A stretch of 64,000 bases of DNA, from the NCBI GenBank assembly GCA_944372345.1, contig CALVYT010000009.1, positions 1-64,000 on the forward strand, written 5' to 3'. Below are positions 7,589-14,153 of the stretch, piece by piece (position 1 is the first letter of the stretch; every line of letters starts with the position of its first letter). Origin of the DNA: an uncultured Clostridia bacterium (GTDB lineage: Bacteria; Bacillota; Clostridia; Christensenellales; Pumilibacteraceae). A model generated the notes under the pieces. It saw only the letters and a program-made list of their open reading frames with translations, searched no databases and had not been told where the DNA came from. The translations under genes and the position numbers were made by a program.

Positions 7589-7617
7589 ATTTTATCACAT
7601 CTTTCCGACATTTTCAA
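7589..7617 (-). promoter_or_regulatory. Promoter of the membrane protein gene
   Basis: On the minus strand TTGAAA (7612-7617) and TAAAAT (7589-7594) are 17 bp apart, about 45 nt upstream of the chosen start. Confidence 0.6.
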
Positions 7618-7768
7618 TAGTAAATATAAAATTTTCCGAATAATTATCCGAAACGACGAATATCGCCGGCGACGCGCGAAAAACGGACCGCCGCAAAGCG
7701 ATCCGTTCCTATGTTTTACGCATAACAAAAGGCGTTTGTCCGTATGCTGCGGATCTATGCGCGCCCGA

Positions 7769-7802
7769 CTCTGACTTATGCGCATATGCGCATAAGTCAG
7801 AG
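7769..7802. repeat. Perfect 34-bp palindrome over the mrp stop codon
   Basis: The two 17-bp halves are exact reverse complements, centred on GCGCAT/ATGCGC. The stop codon of the Mrp-type gene (7797-7799) lies inside it. It has no T-run on the minus strand, so it is not a standard terminator. The inner ATGCGCATATGCGCA core recurs at 55604-55618 and a variant at 13123-13136. Confidence 0.85.
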
Positions 7803-8651
7803 CTGCTTCGCCATAGGGAGCAGCAGCTCGAACAAGCTCTCCGCTCTTCCCTCGTCCACCGTTTCGGCGATCTTCGGGTCTATCGGCAGGCTCGCCGTCA
7901 GGGGCACGGAGAATTTCTCCGCCGTTTCCGCAAGACGGCTCTTGCCGAATATCTCGTGACGCTTGCCGCAGTCGGGGCACACGAAGTACGACATATTCTC
8001 CACTATCCCGAGAATGGGGACGTTCATCATCTTCGCCATTTTGGCGGCTTTTTCCACGATCATTCCGACGAGTTCCTGCGGGCTCGTCACGAGCACTATC
8101 CCGTCTATATGAAAGGATTGCAGCACCGTCAGCGGCACGTCGCCCGTTCCCGGAGGCATATCCACGAACATATAGTCCAAGTCGCCCCACACCACGTCCG
8201 TATAGAACTGATTGGCGCAGCCCGTTATCAGCGCGCCCCGCCAGATCACGGGATCGGTCTCGTTCTCCATCAGCAGATTGAGGCTCATCACCTTGATCCC
8301 CGTCGCGGTCTCCACGGGCAGTATGCCGAGCGGACTGCCTTCGGCACGGGCTTTATTAAGCCCGAACGCGCGCGGGATGCTCGGTCCCGTTATATCCGCG
8401 TCGAGCACCGCGGTCGTTTTGCCGAGAGCCGCCGTCGCGCTCGCGAGAAGCGCGGTCACGAGGCTCTTACCCACTCCGCCTTTGCCGCTCATCACGGCTA
8501 TCGTCTTTTTTATCTTGTTCATCTCTTTGCGCGCGAGAGCCGCGGGATCGGGCTCCGCGTCGCGCGACGAGCAGGAAGCCGAACACGACGAGCAGTCGTG
8601 CGTGCACTCCTCCGGCTCTTTTACCTTTTCCTCGGTATCCGTCTTTGCCAT
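7797..8651 (-). CDS. Mrp/NBP35-family Fe-S cluster carrier ATPase
   Basis: The 284-residue protein is a cytosolic P-loop ATPase that carries and delivers [4Fe-4S] clusters to apo-proteins. Residues 16-29 form a Cys-rich N-terminus (CTHDCSSCSASC), a deviant Walker A SGKGGVGKS follows at about 55-63, VDMPPGTGDVPL is the switch/Walker B region, and CPDCGKRHEIFG near residue 230 is the CxxC that bridges clusters in the dimer. Length and order match the clostridial Mrp group. It is monocistronic, with its own TTGACT-17-TATAAT promoter (8686-8714), and its stop codon sits in a 34-bp palindrome. Confidence 0.93.
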   Translation of the reverse strand: MAKTDTEEKVKEPEECTHDCSSCSASCSSRDAEPDPAALARKEMNKIKKTIAVMSGKGGVGKSLVTALLASATAALGKTTAVLDADITGPSIPRAFGLNKARAEGSPLGILPVETATGIKVMSLNLLMENETDPVIWRGALITGCANQFYTDVVWGDLDYMFVDMPPGTGDVPLTVLQSFHIDGIVLVTSPQELVGMIVEKAAKMAKMMNVPILGIVENMSYFVCPDCGKRHEIFGKSRLAETAEKFSVPLTASLPIDPKIAETVDEGRAESLFELLLPMAKQL

Positions 8652-8685
8652 ATTCCGTTACCTTCCGTTCGTGTTTACGAAAAGT

Positions 8686-8714
8686 ATTATAATCCCATAC
8701 GCGCGCAAAGTCAA
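8686..8714 (-). promoter_or_regulatory. Promoter of the Mrp-type gene
   Basis: TTGACT (8709-8714) and TATAAT (8686-8691) on the minus strand are separated by 17 bp, about 35 nt before the ATG. Confidence 0.8.
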
Positions 8715-8725
8715 CCTTTTTTCGC

Positions 8726-8755
8726 TTGACAAAACACCCGCCGTTGTTATATTAT
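8726..8755 (+). promoter_or_regulatory. Promoter of the tRNA-Arg pair
   Basis: TTGACA (8726-8731) is followed after 16 or 18 bp by TATATT/TATTAT (8748-8755), back to back with the Mrp promoter and about 63 nt before the first tRNA copy. Confidence 0.75.
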
Positions 8756-8818
8756 GTTGTATAGTCGATTTGCGGCTTTATCCTCCGCAAACCCGACGGT
8801 AAAACGCAATATAAACGC

Positions 8819-8949
8819 GCCTCCATAGTTAAATGGATATAACGGCCCCCTCCTAAGGGGCAGTTGTGAGTTCGCTCAGCCGAGCAATGCGCAGCATTGC
8901 GAACGCCACAAGCCGCCGCAGGCGGCGCAGTATTCTCGCCGGGGGTACC
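8819..8949 (+). pseudogene. tRNA-Arg (CCT) copy interrupted in the T-loop
   Basis: 8819-8874 is identical to the first 56 nt of the intact tRNA at 8971 and 8932-8949 is its 3' end (one C/T change, and CCT in place of CCA). A 57-nt insert separates them exactly between TTCG and ATT of the T-loop. Without removal of the insert the T arm cannot form. Because an intact copy follows 22 nt later, this copy is probably dead. Confidence 0.8.
8875..8931 (+). mobile_element. Small two-hairpin insert in tRNA-Arg copy
   Basis: The 57-nt insert reads CTCAGCCGAG, hairpin CAATGC-GCA-GCATTG, CGAACGCCACAA, hairpin GCCGCC-GCA-GGCGGC, GCAGT, then ATT of the tRNA. End blocks and the central CGCCAC block are shared with the inserts in tRNA-Thr, whereas both stems differ and still pair. 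It is oriented opposite to those in tRNA-Thr relative to the tRNA, yet has the same junction (G^ATT, or AAT^C on the other strand). Confidence 0.7.
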
Positions 8950-8970
8950 TCCTTACAAATAAATACCTAT

Positions 8971-9045
8971 GCCTCCATAGTTAAATGGATATAACGGCCC
9001 CCTCCTAAGGGGCAGTTGTGAGTTCGATTCTCGCTGGGGGTACCA
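8971..9045 (+). tRNA. tRNA-Arg (anticodon CCT)
   Basis: This 75-nt gene has encoded CCA. The anticodon stem GCCCC pairs with GGGGC around CTCCTAA (anticodon CCT, reading AGG), the T arm is GTGAG-TTCGATT-CTCGC, and the acceptor ends TGGGGGTA-CCA. It is the intact member of the pair. Confidence 0.95.
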
Positions 9046-9049
9046 CTTT

Positions 9050-9080
9050 GACCACAAGATATTGTGGTCTTTTTCTTTTT
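9050..9080 (+). terminator. Terminator of tRNA-Arg
   Basis: GACCACAA (9050-9057) pairs with TTGTGGTC (9062-9069) and is followed by TTTTTCTTTTT. Beyond it, 9090-9275 carries further nested inverted repeats (ATTTTCC/GGAAAAT and GAATGAG/CTCATTC) but no gene. Confidence 0.92.
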
Positions 9081-9275
9081 TGCCGCAATATTTAGGCGAG
9101 ATTTTCCAAAATTGGTATAAAAATCGGGTTATACCGGAAAATTTTACTATCGATTAACTACTGAAACAACGAGAGAAATTATCTCGCCCTGAACGGAATG
9201 AGCCCGGTACCGTACCGAACTCATTCGCAAGCTATTCAGTTATTTATCTGTCCGACTCTTGGGGTCCATAGCAAG

Positions 9276-9473
9276 TCACCTGCCCGGCATCTGTATGTCC
9301 ATAAGCACGACGTCGTAGATCGGCTTGTAGTCGGCAATGAATTCGACGCCGCTGCAAAAGCGCATAACACGGAATTCGTCCTTAAATCCGCTGTCCGCCG
9401 TGTATTTTTTGAGATATTTTTTCAGCAGCTCCGCGCCGGCGTCATCGTCGTCGACGATAGCGATATTATACAC
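9276..9473 (-). pseudogene. Truncated LytTR-type response regulator (receiver N-terminal half)
   Basis: From a GTG at 9473 with GGAGGGG upstream, the reading gives YNIAIVDDDDAGAELL and ends YDVVLMDIQMPG just after the phospho-acceptor Asp, then a stop. About 60 residues of receiver remain; the rest of the receiver and the whole DNA-binding domain are missing. The intact paralogue at 42825-43538 shows what is lost. A complementary C-terminal fragment lies at about 35020-35336. The stretch 9474-9861 beyond it holds no other gene. Confidence 0.75.
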
Positions 9474-9861
9474 CGTTTCCCCTCCCGTGATGTATCCGAT
9501 CCTGTCGCATATATCGAGTTTTATTCCGTATACCACCCCTCGGGGCGTTTGTCAATCGCCGCTCGGGAAAGCGAACACTGCGGGATAAGACTTTCACCGC
9601 GGCGTATGCTCCACGGTTCGCCGGAGCGGCCGACAGTTCAGCCGCAATTATGCCGTTTGTTCCGCTCCGGCTGCGCGCGGCGGAATAAAATATGCAAAAA
9701 TTAAAAATTTTTTATTCAAAGTTTACATTTCTCTAACTTTTCTGATGTATAATGACAGTTGAAAACGGCGCGGGAGCAATGACCGACGTAAACGGGCATA
9801 CCGCACCTGCCGCTCACCGTTCCGAAAAAACCGCGGGACGCCGTCCCGAAGGAGCAATGCA

Positions 9862-10695
9862 ATGGAAAAGAAAACATTATCGAAATACCTGCCGATCGTA
9901 TGCGGCGCACTCCTTCTCGTCGTCGGAATATTGCTGTGTTTCCGTCGGCAGCTCGGAGAAAATGCGATCAGCATAATAATGGGCGCGGGAGCCATCGCGT
10001 TCGGCGCGATATACGTCGTTTACGGCATGATCACGGCAAAAAGTATCAAACTGTATAACGTACTGCTCGCGGCGGTGTTCATCGCTTTCGGCGTGGTGTT
10101 CATTACGAAGGATCTGATAACGATCGCGTTCGAGATGATCCCGTGGATACTGATCTTCGGCGGCGCGCTCGTTATGGCGGACGCTCTGCTGATGCGCTTT
10201 GCGAGGAAAAAAGGCAACCTCGCGGGATTTATCCTCTATCTGCTGTGCGGCGCAGCCGCAACGATAATGGGGATATGCGTGCAATGCATACCGAAGCTGC
10301 AGGATACGTTCGTATCCGTGGCATTCGGCATAGCGCTCATCGTCTTTGCGCTCTATGTGATCGTGAACGATATCGTGAAAAAAGTCAAAGCTAAGAAAGC
10401 CGAGAAAGACTCCGGCAAAAACGCGGGCGAGGACGAAAGCAGCGAGACCGAGCCGCGCGAAGATCTCCCGGAAAGCGAGGAAAGCGAGGAAAGCGACGAG
10501 CCGAACGCCGAAGAACCGGAACGCGAAGCAGACGGCAACGCGGGCGCGGAAGAAACCGACGAGTCGAATACCGAAGAACCGGAACGCGAAGCAGACGGCA
10601 ACGCGGGCGCGGAAGAAACCGGCGGCGACCGACCCGAGAGCGAAAGCACGCAAGACGGCGACGATACGCCGAAAGAGAGCAATAACAACGATTAA
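9862..10695 (+). CDS. HdeD/DUF308-like membrane protein with acidic repeat tail
   Basis: Residues 1-175 contain six hydrophobic helices in the paired pattern of the HdeD/DUF308 family (GALLLVVGILL, IIMGAGAIAFGAIYVVYG, LLAAVFIAFGVVF, IPWILIFGGALVMADALL). A Lys-rich stretch (VKKVKAKKAEK) follows, then a strongly acidic tail of about 90 residues with a near-exact repeat (EEPEREADGNAGAEET, twice; about 57 bp apart in the DNA). GAAGGAG precedes the ATG by about 9 nt, and a GGGAC/GTCCC hairpin lies just before this ribosome site. TATAAT at 9748-9753 has only a poor -35. It is monocistronic, ending in a terminator. Role unknown. Confidence 0.8.
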   Translation: MEKKTLSKYLPIVCGALLLVVGILLCFRRQLGENAISIIMGAGAIAFGAIYVVYGMITAKSIKLYNVLLAAVFIAFGVVFITKDLITIAFEMIPWILIFGGALVMADALLMRFARKKGNLAGFILYLLCGAAATIMGICVQCIPKLQDTFVSVAFGIALIVFALYVIVNDIVKKVKAKKAEKDSGKNAGEDESSETEPREDLPESEESEESDEPNAEEPEREADGNAGAEETDESNTEEPEREADGNAGAEETGGDRPESESTQDGDDTPKESNNND

Positions 10696-10709
10696 ACATA
10701 CACTCACGC

Positions 10710-10741
10710 AAAAGAGCGCCTCTCGGCGCTCTTTTGTTTTT
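10710..10741 (+). terminator. Terminator of the HdeD-like gene
   Basis: AAAAGAGCGCC (10710-10720) pairs with GGCGCTCTTTT (10725-10735) across TCTC, followed by GTTTTTTTG. Confidence 0.93.
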
Positions 10742-10743
10742 TT

Positions 10744-10912
10744 GTTCCGCCGAGGCGGGAATGTCGGTGCCGTCGGAAAGCCGAACGACCGTTTCCCGCG
10801 TAAAGCGAAAGACGAAGCCGTTCCGCCGTGGCGGGAATGTCGGTGTCGTCGGAAAGCCGAACGACCGTTTCCCGCGTAAAGCGAAAGACGAAGCCGTTCC
10901 GCCGTGGCGGGA
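10744..10912. repeat. 76-bp tandem repeat, two and a fraction copies
   Basis: Units start at 10744, 10820 and 10896 (partial) with GTTCCGCCGNGGCGGGA and are nearly identical (a few substitutions). They begin right after the terminator of the HdeD-like gene. The leading bases form a small CCGCC/GGCGG hairpin. No protein is evident. Confidence 0.85.
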
Positions 10913-11115
10913 TCAGCCCCGGACCTGACCGACGTGGTCAAGATTTTCGGTCAGGGGCTCCCGGTCAAGTCCCGCGTCGGTGACGATCTTCACGCAGTCT
11001 ACCGCGGGTCCGCCCGTCGAGTGAGTATAGTCGTTCAGCGTGTTTTCGCGCACGATGAGTTCGAGCTTGTTATCGCCCTGCCTGATTTGCGCGGTCTGCG
11101 GACGGCATACGCCGC
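10913..11115 (-). pseudogene. C-terminal fragment resembling a carbohydrate-binding module
   Basis: The minus-strand frame reads DNKLELIVRENTLNDY, then GGPAVDCVKIVTDAG before the stop. This pattern (hydrophobic strand, N-x-D-C-V-K-I strand) resembles the ends of the CBM-like modules in the lipoprotein at 39402-41279 (VNVLSMEVTNG, then IDCIRIIV). No start or upstream domain is present; a tandem repeat lies on one side and a promoter on the other. Low-confidence gene remnant. Confidence 0.35.
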
Positions 11116-11151
11116 TTTTGCGCCGAGCAGCGTATTTTTTCCCCGCCGCGG

Positions 11152-11180
11152 TTGACAAACGGCAGCGGTTGCCATATAAT
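11152..11180 (+). promoter_or_regulatory. Consensus promoter of the CDF exporter gene
   Basis: TTGACA (11152-11157) and TATAAT (11175-11180) are 17 bp apart. The ATG at 11188 lies only 7 nt after the -10, which puts the start codon at or next to the expected transcription start. Confidence 0.9.
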
Positions 11181-11187
11181 ACTTATT

Positions 11188-12300
11188 ATGAAAGGCAATG
11201 CAGACAAACGGACGCGCACGGGCGCGGCGGTCAGCGCGGTCGGGATCGCGTGCAACCTCGCTCTCGCCGCGGCGAAGATAACGGTCGGTCTGCTCGGCGG
11301 GCTCGTGTCCGTCGCGGCGGACGGCTTCAACAACCTCAGCGACTGCGGCAGCGGGGTCGTTTCTCTCGTGTCCTTCCGCATATCCGGCAAGCCCGCGGAC
11401 GAAAAACACCCGTTCGGGCACCGCCGCGCGGAGTACATAGCCGCAATGATAACCGGTTTCATCGTCCTCCTTCTCGCCGTCGAGCTGTGCCGCGAGTCCG
11501 TAGTGAAGATCGTTGAACACGAACTTACCCAAACGTCGGCAGCCGCCTATATCGTGCTCGGCATTTCCGTCGCCGTCAAGGCGGCAATGTTCGTTTTTTA
11601 CAGAACGTATGCCTTAAAACTGAACTCCGAAGCGCTTAAAGCCGCCGCCGTCGACAGTTTGTGCGACTGCGCAGCCACCGCCGCCGCGGCGGTCGGGCTG
11701 GTCGTAATGCAGTTCGCCGCACTGCCCGCCGACGGCTGGGCGGGCGCCGCCGTCGCGCTGTTCATCGTCTGGCAGGGCGTGAAGATACTCGCCGAGGCAA
11801 GCTCCGAACTGCTCGGGAAAGCCCCCGACCCCGCGCTGACGGAGAAGATAGTCAGAATCGTGACCGAAACGGACGGCGTGCTCGGTATGCACGACCTGCG
11901 CGTTTATAGCTACGGCAAAGGCGCGACGTTCGCCACCGTACATATAGAAATGGACGCGGGTATGAGCGCGCTCGCTTCCCACACCGTGCTCGACTCCATC
12001 GAACACGAAGTCGCAGACTCGCTCGGCGTGTCGCTGACCGCTCACCTCGACCCCGTCGACCTCGCCGACGAAAAGGCGCAGACGCTCGAAGCCGAAGTGC
12101 GCGTCGCCGTCGCGAAGATCGCCGAGGGTGCGGAGATCCACGACTTCCGCCTTATCCGCGGCAAAACGAATAAAGTCATCTTCGACGTCGGCGCTCCGTT
12201 CTCATGTAAAAAAACGGACGACGAGCTGCGCCGCGAAACCGAAAACGCCGTGCGCGCCATGGGCGACTATTCTCCGATCATAACGATAGACCGCGAGTGA
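11188..12300 (+). CDS. Cation diffusion facilitator (CDF) family metal exporter
   Basis: The 370-residue protein has the CDF plan of six membrane helices and a C-terminal cytosolic metal-sensing domain. DGFNNLSDCGSG in helix 2 carries the D-x3-x-D metal-site pattern, HPFGHRRAEY the conserved GHxRxE loop, and VDSLCDCAAT the second metal-site helix. It should exchange divalent metals (Zn, Mn, Fe or Cd) for protons. I chose ATG 11188 since the promoter overlaps any earlier start. No ribosome site precedes it, so a leaderless mRNA is likely. Monocistronic; metal specificity cannot be read. Confidence 0.93.
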   Translation: MKGNADKRTRTGAAVSAVGIACNLALAAAKITVGLLGGLVSVAADGFNNLSDCGSGVVSLVSFRISGKPADEKHPFGHRRAEYIAAMITGFIVLLLAVELCRESVVKIVEHELTQTSAAAYIVLGISVAVKAAMFVFYRTYALKLNSEALKAAAVDSLCDCAATAAAAVGLVVMQFAALPADGWAGAAVALFIVWQGVKILAEASSELLGKAPDPALTEKIVRIVTETDGVLGMHDLRVYSYGKGATFATVHIEMDAGMSALASHTVLDSIEHEVADSLGVSLTAHLDPVDLADEKAQTLEAEVRVAVAKIAEGAEIHDFRLIRGKTNKVIFDVGAPFSCKKTDDELRRETENAVRAMGDYSPIITIDRE

Positions 12301-12559
12301 CCGCCGTTGTCCGTCGTCGCGGCAGAGCACGAATATGCGCCGCTGCCCGGTGTCAATGCAGGACGCGAGTGACTTCCCCGAGCGGGCGGTGAAATACGGG
12401 CGACGCGGAGCAATCGGAAGCGCAGTCGGTACGACGAAAAGCACCGCCGAACGGACGGCGAAAAGCGGGCGGCGCAGAGCCGTTTGTCCACCGCTATATG
12501 CCGGAAACGGGGCAAAACAGCAAGATATGCATTAAAAACGCCAATTTATGCCGTTTGTA

Positions 12560-12588
12560 TTGAAAAATTTTTCGGTATATGCTATAAT
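12560..12588 (+). promoter_or_regulatory. Orphan promoter
   Basis: TTGAAA (12560-12565) and TATAAT (12583-12588) are 17 bp apart. No credible ORF follows; the predicted transcript ends at a terminator at 12830-12871. Confidence 0.75.
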
Positions 12589-12593
12589 GCAAG

Positions 12594-12871
12594 CGTAGAC
12601 GGAAGGGCGGAAACGACCGCGGAACATCCCCTTTCGCAAGGCGCAAAATGCGCTTTCACCTATCGCTCACTCGCGCTCCCGAAAGCTTCGGGAAAAGGCG
12701 CGGACGCTGAGCAAATGCGTCTGCCGCTGTCAGAAAGGGCGCGGGCGGACAGCACGGATTTGACTGCCGCGGAACAGATCACGGATCGCACGGCTTCGCG
12801 CCGCGCATCATATATCCCCTTCATTGCCTGGCGATGCGACTCCTCCCCCGGTTTACGCATCGCCTTTTTTT
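12594..12871 (+). ncRNA. Candidate structured noncoding RNA of about 275 nt
   Basis: Between an orphan promoter and a strong intrinsic terminator (GGCGATGCG 12830-12838 with CGCATCGCC 12856-12864, then seven T) the sequence has a chain of perfect stem-loops: GCGCA-AAA-TGCGC (12641-12653), CCCGAA-AGC-TTCGGG (12678-12692), GACGC/GCGTC (12703-12721), GCTGTC/GACAGC (12726-12753) and CGGC/GCCG (12791-12803). CCGCGGAACA occurs twice. The only frames are short or lack protein-like composition and ribosome sites. It does not match tmRNA, RNase P, SRP or 6S RNA as I know them. Confidence 0.55.
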
Positions 12872-13513
12872 GCCGTCCGCCGCTACGCGCGGGGGCAATG
12901 TGCCGACGCGCTCCCGAACGCTCCGTGCCGCTGCGACAGCGCGCCCGCCGCGCCCCGAAAGAGCGATATGCCGCGCGCATTTTCTGACGCGCCTCGCCGC
13001 GCCGACGTGCGTTTCCGAACATGCCGCCCGCTGCTCACGCAAAAAGCAATATGCCGATACGTTCCCGGAAGCTCCGCTCGCATCCGTTCTCACGCTCTGC
13101 CCGCGTGCGCCGACCCGCGCCGCATATGCGCATATGTGCAGACGACGGCGCGCCGCGGCATATCGGCGAACGGGCGAGCGCACTCCGTTATACCGTCAGT
13201 TGCTGCTCCGCACGGGCACGATATTACCGAAACGTCATAATTACGGCAAAACCCGGCCAAGGAGCGTTTTTGTATTATATATACGCAGTATTATGTTATA
13301 AAGTATCACGATTCTATGGTATACTGTTTTCGTTGATATGAACAATAACAACATATGTCACACACGCGCGGCGCATTCCGCGCGAAACACGCCGCACGGC
13401 GCGGCATATGGCAATACGGCATATAACATATAACTGTTTCGCCCACCCACCCCTGACCCCTCTTCCGTATTCGTATGGTTGCTGGGGTCTTTTTTTCGGC
13501 TGCGCCTGCGGCG
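12872..13513. other. Gene-free GC-rich stretch
   Basis: About 640 bp with several open but overlapping frames of biased composition and no ribosome sites or recognisable domains. It includes CATATGCGCATATG (13123-13136), related to the palindromes at 7769 and 55604, and repeated ATATGCC/GGCATAT words. The last 200 bp are AT-richer. I see no supported gene. Confidence 0.6.
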
Positions 13514-13514
13514 C

Positions 13515-13562
13515 CCAAAGGGGGAAAACCTTTCCTTGCAAGGAAAGGTTTTCCCACTTTGG
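13515..13562. repeat. 48-bp inverted repeat
   Basis: Two 24-bp arms (CCAAAGGGGGAAAACC start) meet at TTGCAA with no loop and a single mismatch (13521/13556). It sits in gene-free DNA and is followed by a run of CCCCC-TTTCCC. It may be a MITE-like or intergenic palindrome rather than a terminator. Confidence 0.8.
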
Positions 13563-13689
13563 AAACCCCCTTTCCCAAGGAACTCAAACACCTTTTTTTC
13601 TTAACAGTATGAAGCGCGCTTGCCGAACAGGGCAAATGCGGCGTTCAGCGAACCTGTCACGTTTTCGGGTCAATGTCTGTTTCATATCA

Positions 13690-13815
13690 GTTCGTCACCC
13701 CGCCGTCCGCCAGGACCGCCAGGACCGCCTTGCGGCGGAGCGAAATGTGAGCTTTTGCGGTACGGACAAAGCCTGTTTCATCGTCAGTCTGTTCACTATG
13801 CCGTCCGCCAGGACC
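13690..13815. repeat. Solo copy of the repeat found at 1-331
   Basis: It shares CCGTCCGCCAGGACCG, CCGCCTTGCGG and TTTTGCGGTACGGACAA in the same order as the array at the left end of the window. A GC-rich hairpin (GCGGCAAGCCGCGG type) follows about 60 bp later, as it does after the array. Confidence 0.8.
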
Positions 13816-13980
13816 ATTAACTGCGAATACCGTCAAGCGGCAAGCTATTCTCCCGCATAAAGCTGACGCGCGCGGCAAGCCGCGGGCGAAAGTTTTATTA
13901 CAAAAACACGCCCGCCCTGCTTTACAAGCGTGCCCTTATATTATATGAAAAGGATTTTTAAGTTTCTCGAAAAGGGGTTC

Positions 13981-14014
13981 GGGGAGAACCCTCTTTTCAA
14001 AGAGGGTTCTCCCC
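13981..14014. repeat. 34-bp inverted repeat
   Basis: GGGGAGAACCCTCTTT (13981-13996) pairs perfectly with AAAGAGGGTTCTCCCC (13999-14014) across TC. It is similar in design to the inverted repeat at 13515 and lies about 70 bp before the next promoter. Confidence 0.8.
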
Positions 14015-14084
14015 GATAAACACTTCTCCGAAAAAATTATAAATACACTTGTAAGTTCCTCGGAAAGGCGGGGCGGAAAAGGCA

Positions 14085-14113
14085 TTGACTTTTGCGGCGG
14101 GTAGTGATATAAT
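14085..14113 (+). promoter_or_regulatory. Promoter of the flavin oxidoreductase gene
   Basis: TTGACT (14085-14090) and TATAAT (14108-14113) are 17 bp apart, 40 nt before the ATG. Confidence 0.9.
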
Positions 14114-14153
14114 ACGATAAAACCATATTATGATAAGGAGAAGAAGAAGAATA

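Noticed and set aside
12484..12987. + strand open frame across the candidate ncRNA
   Set aside because: Composition is not protein-like, there is no ribosome site, and it runs through the promoter and the terminator hairpin.
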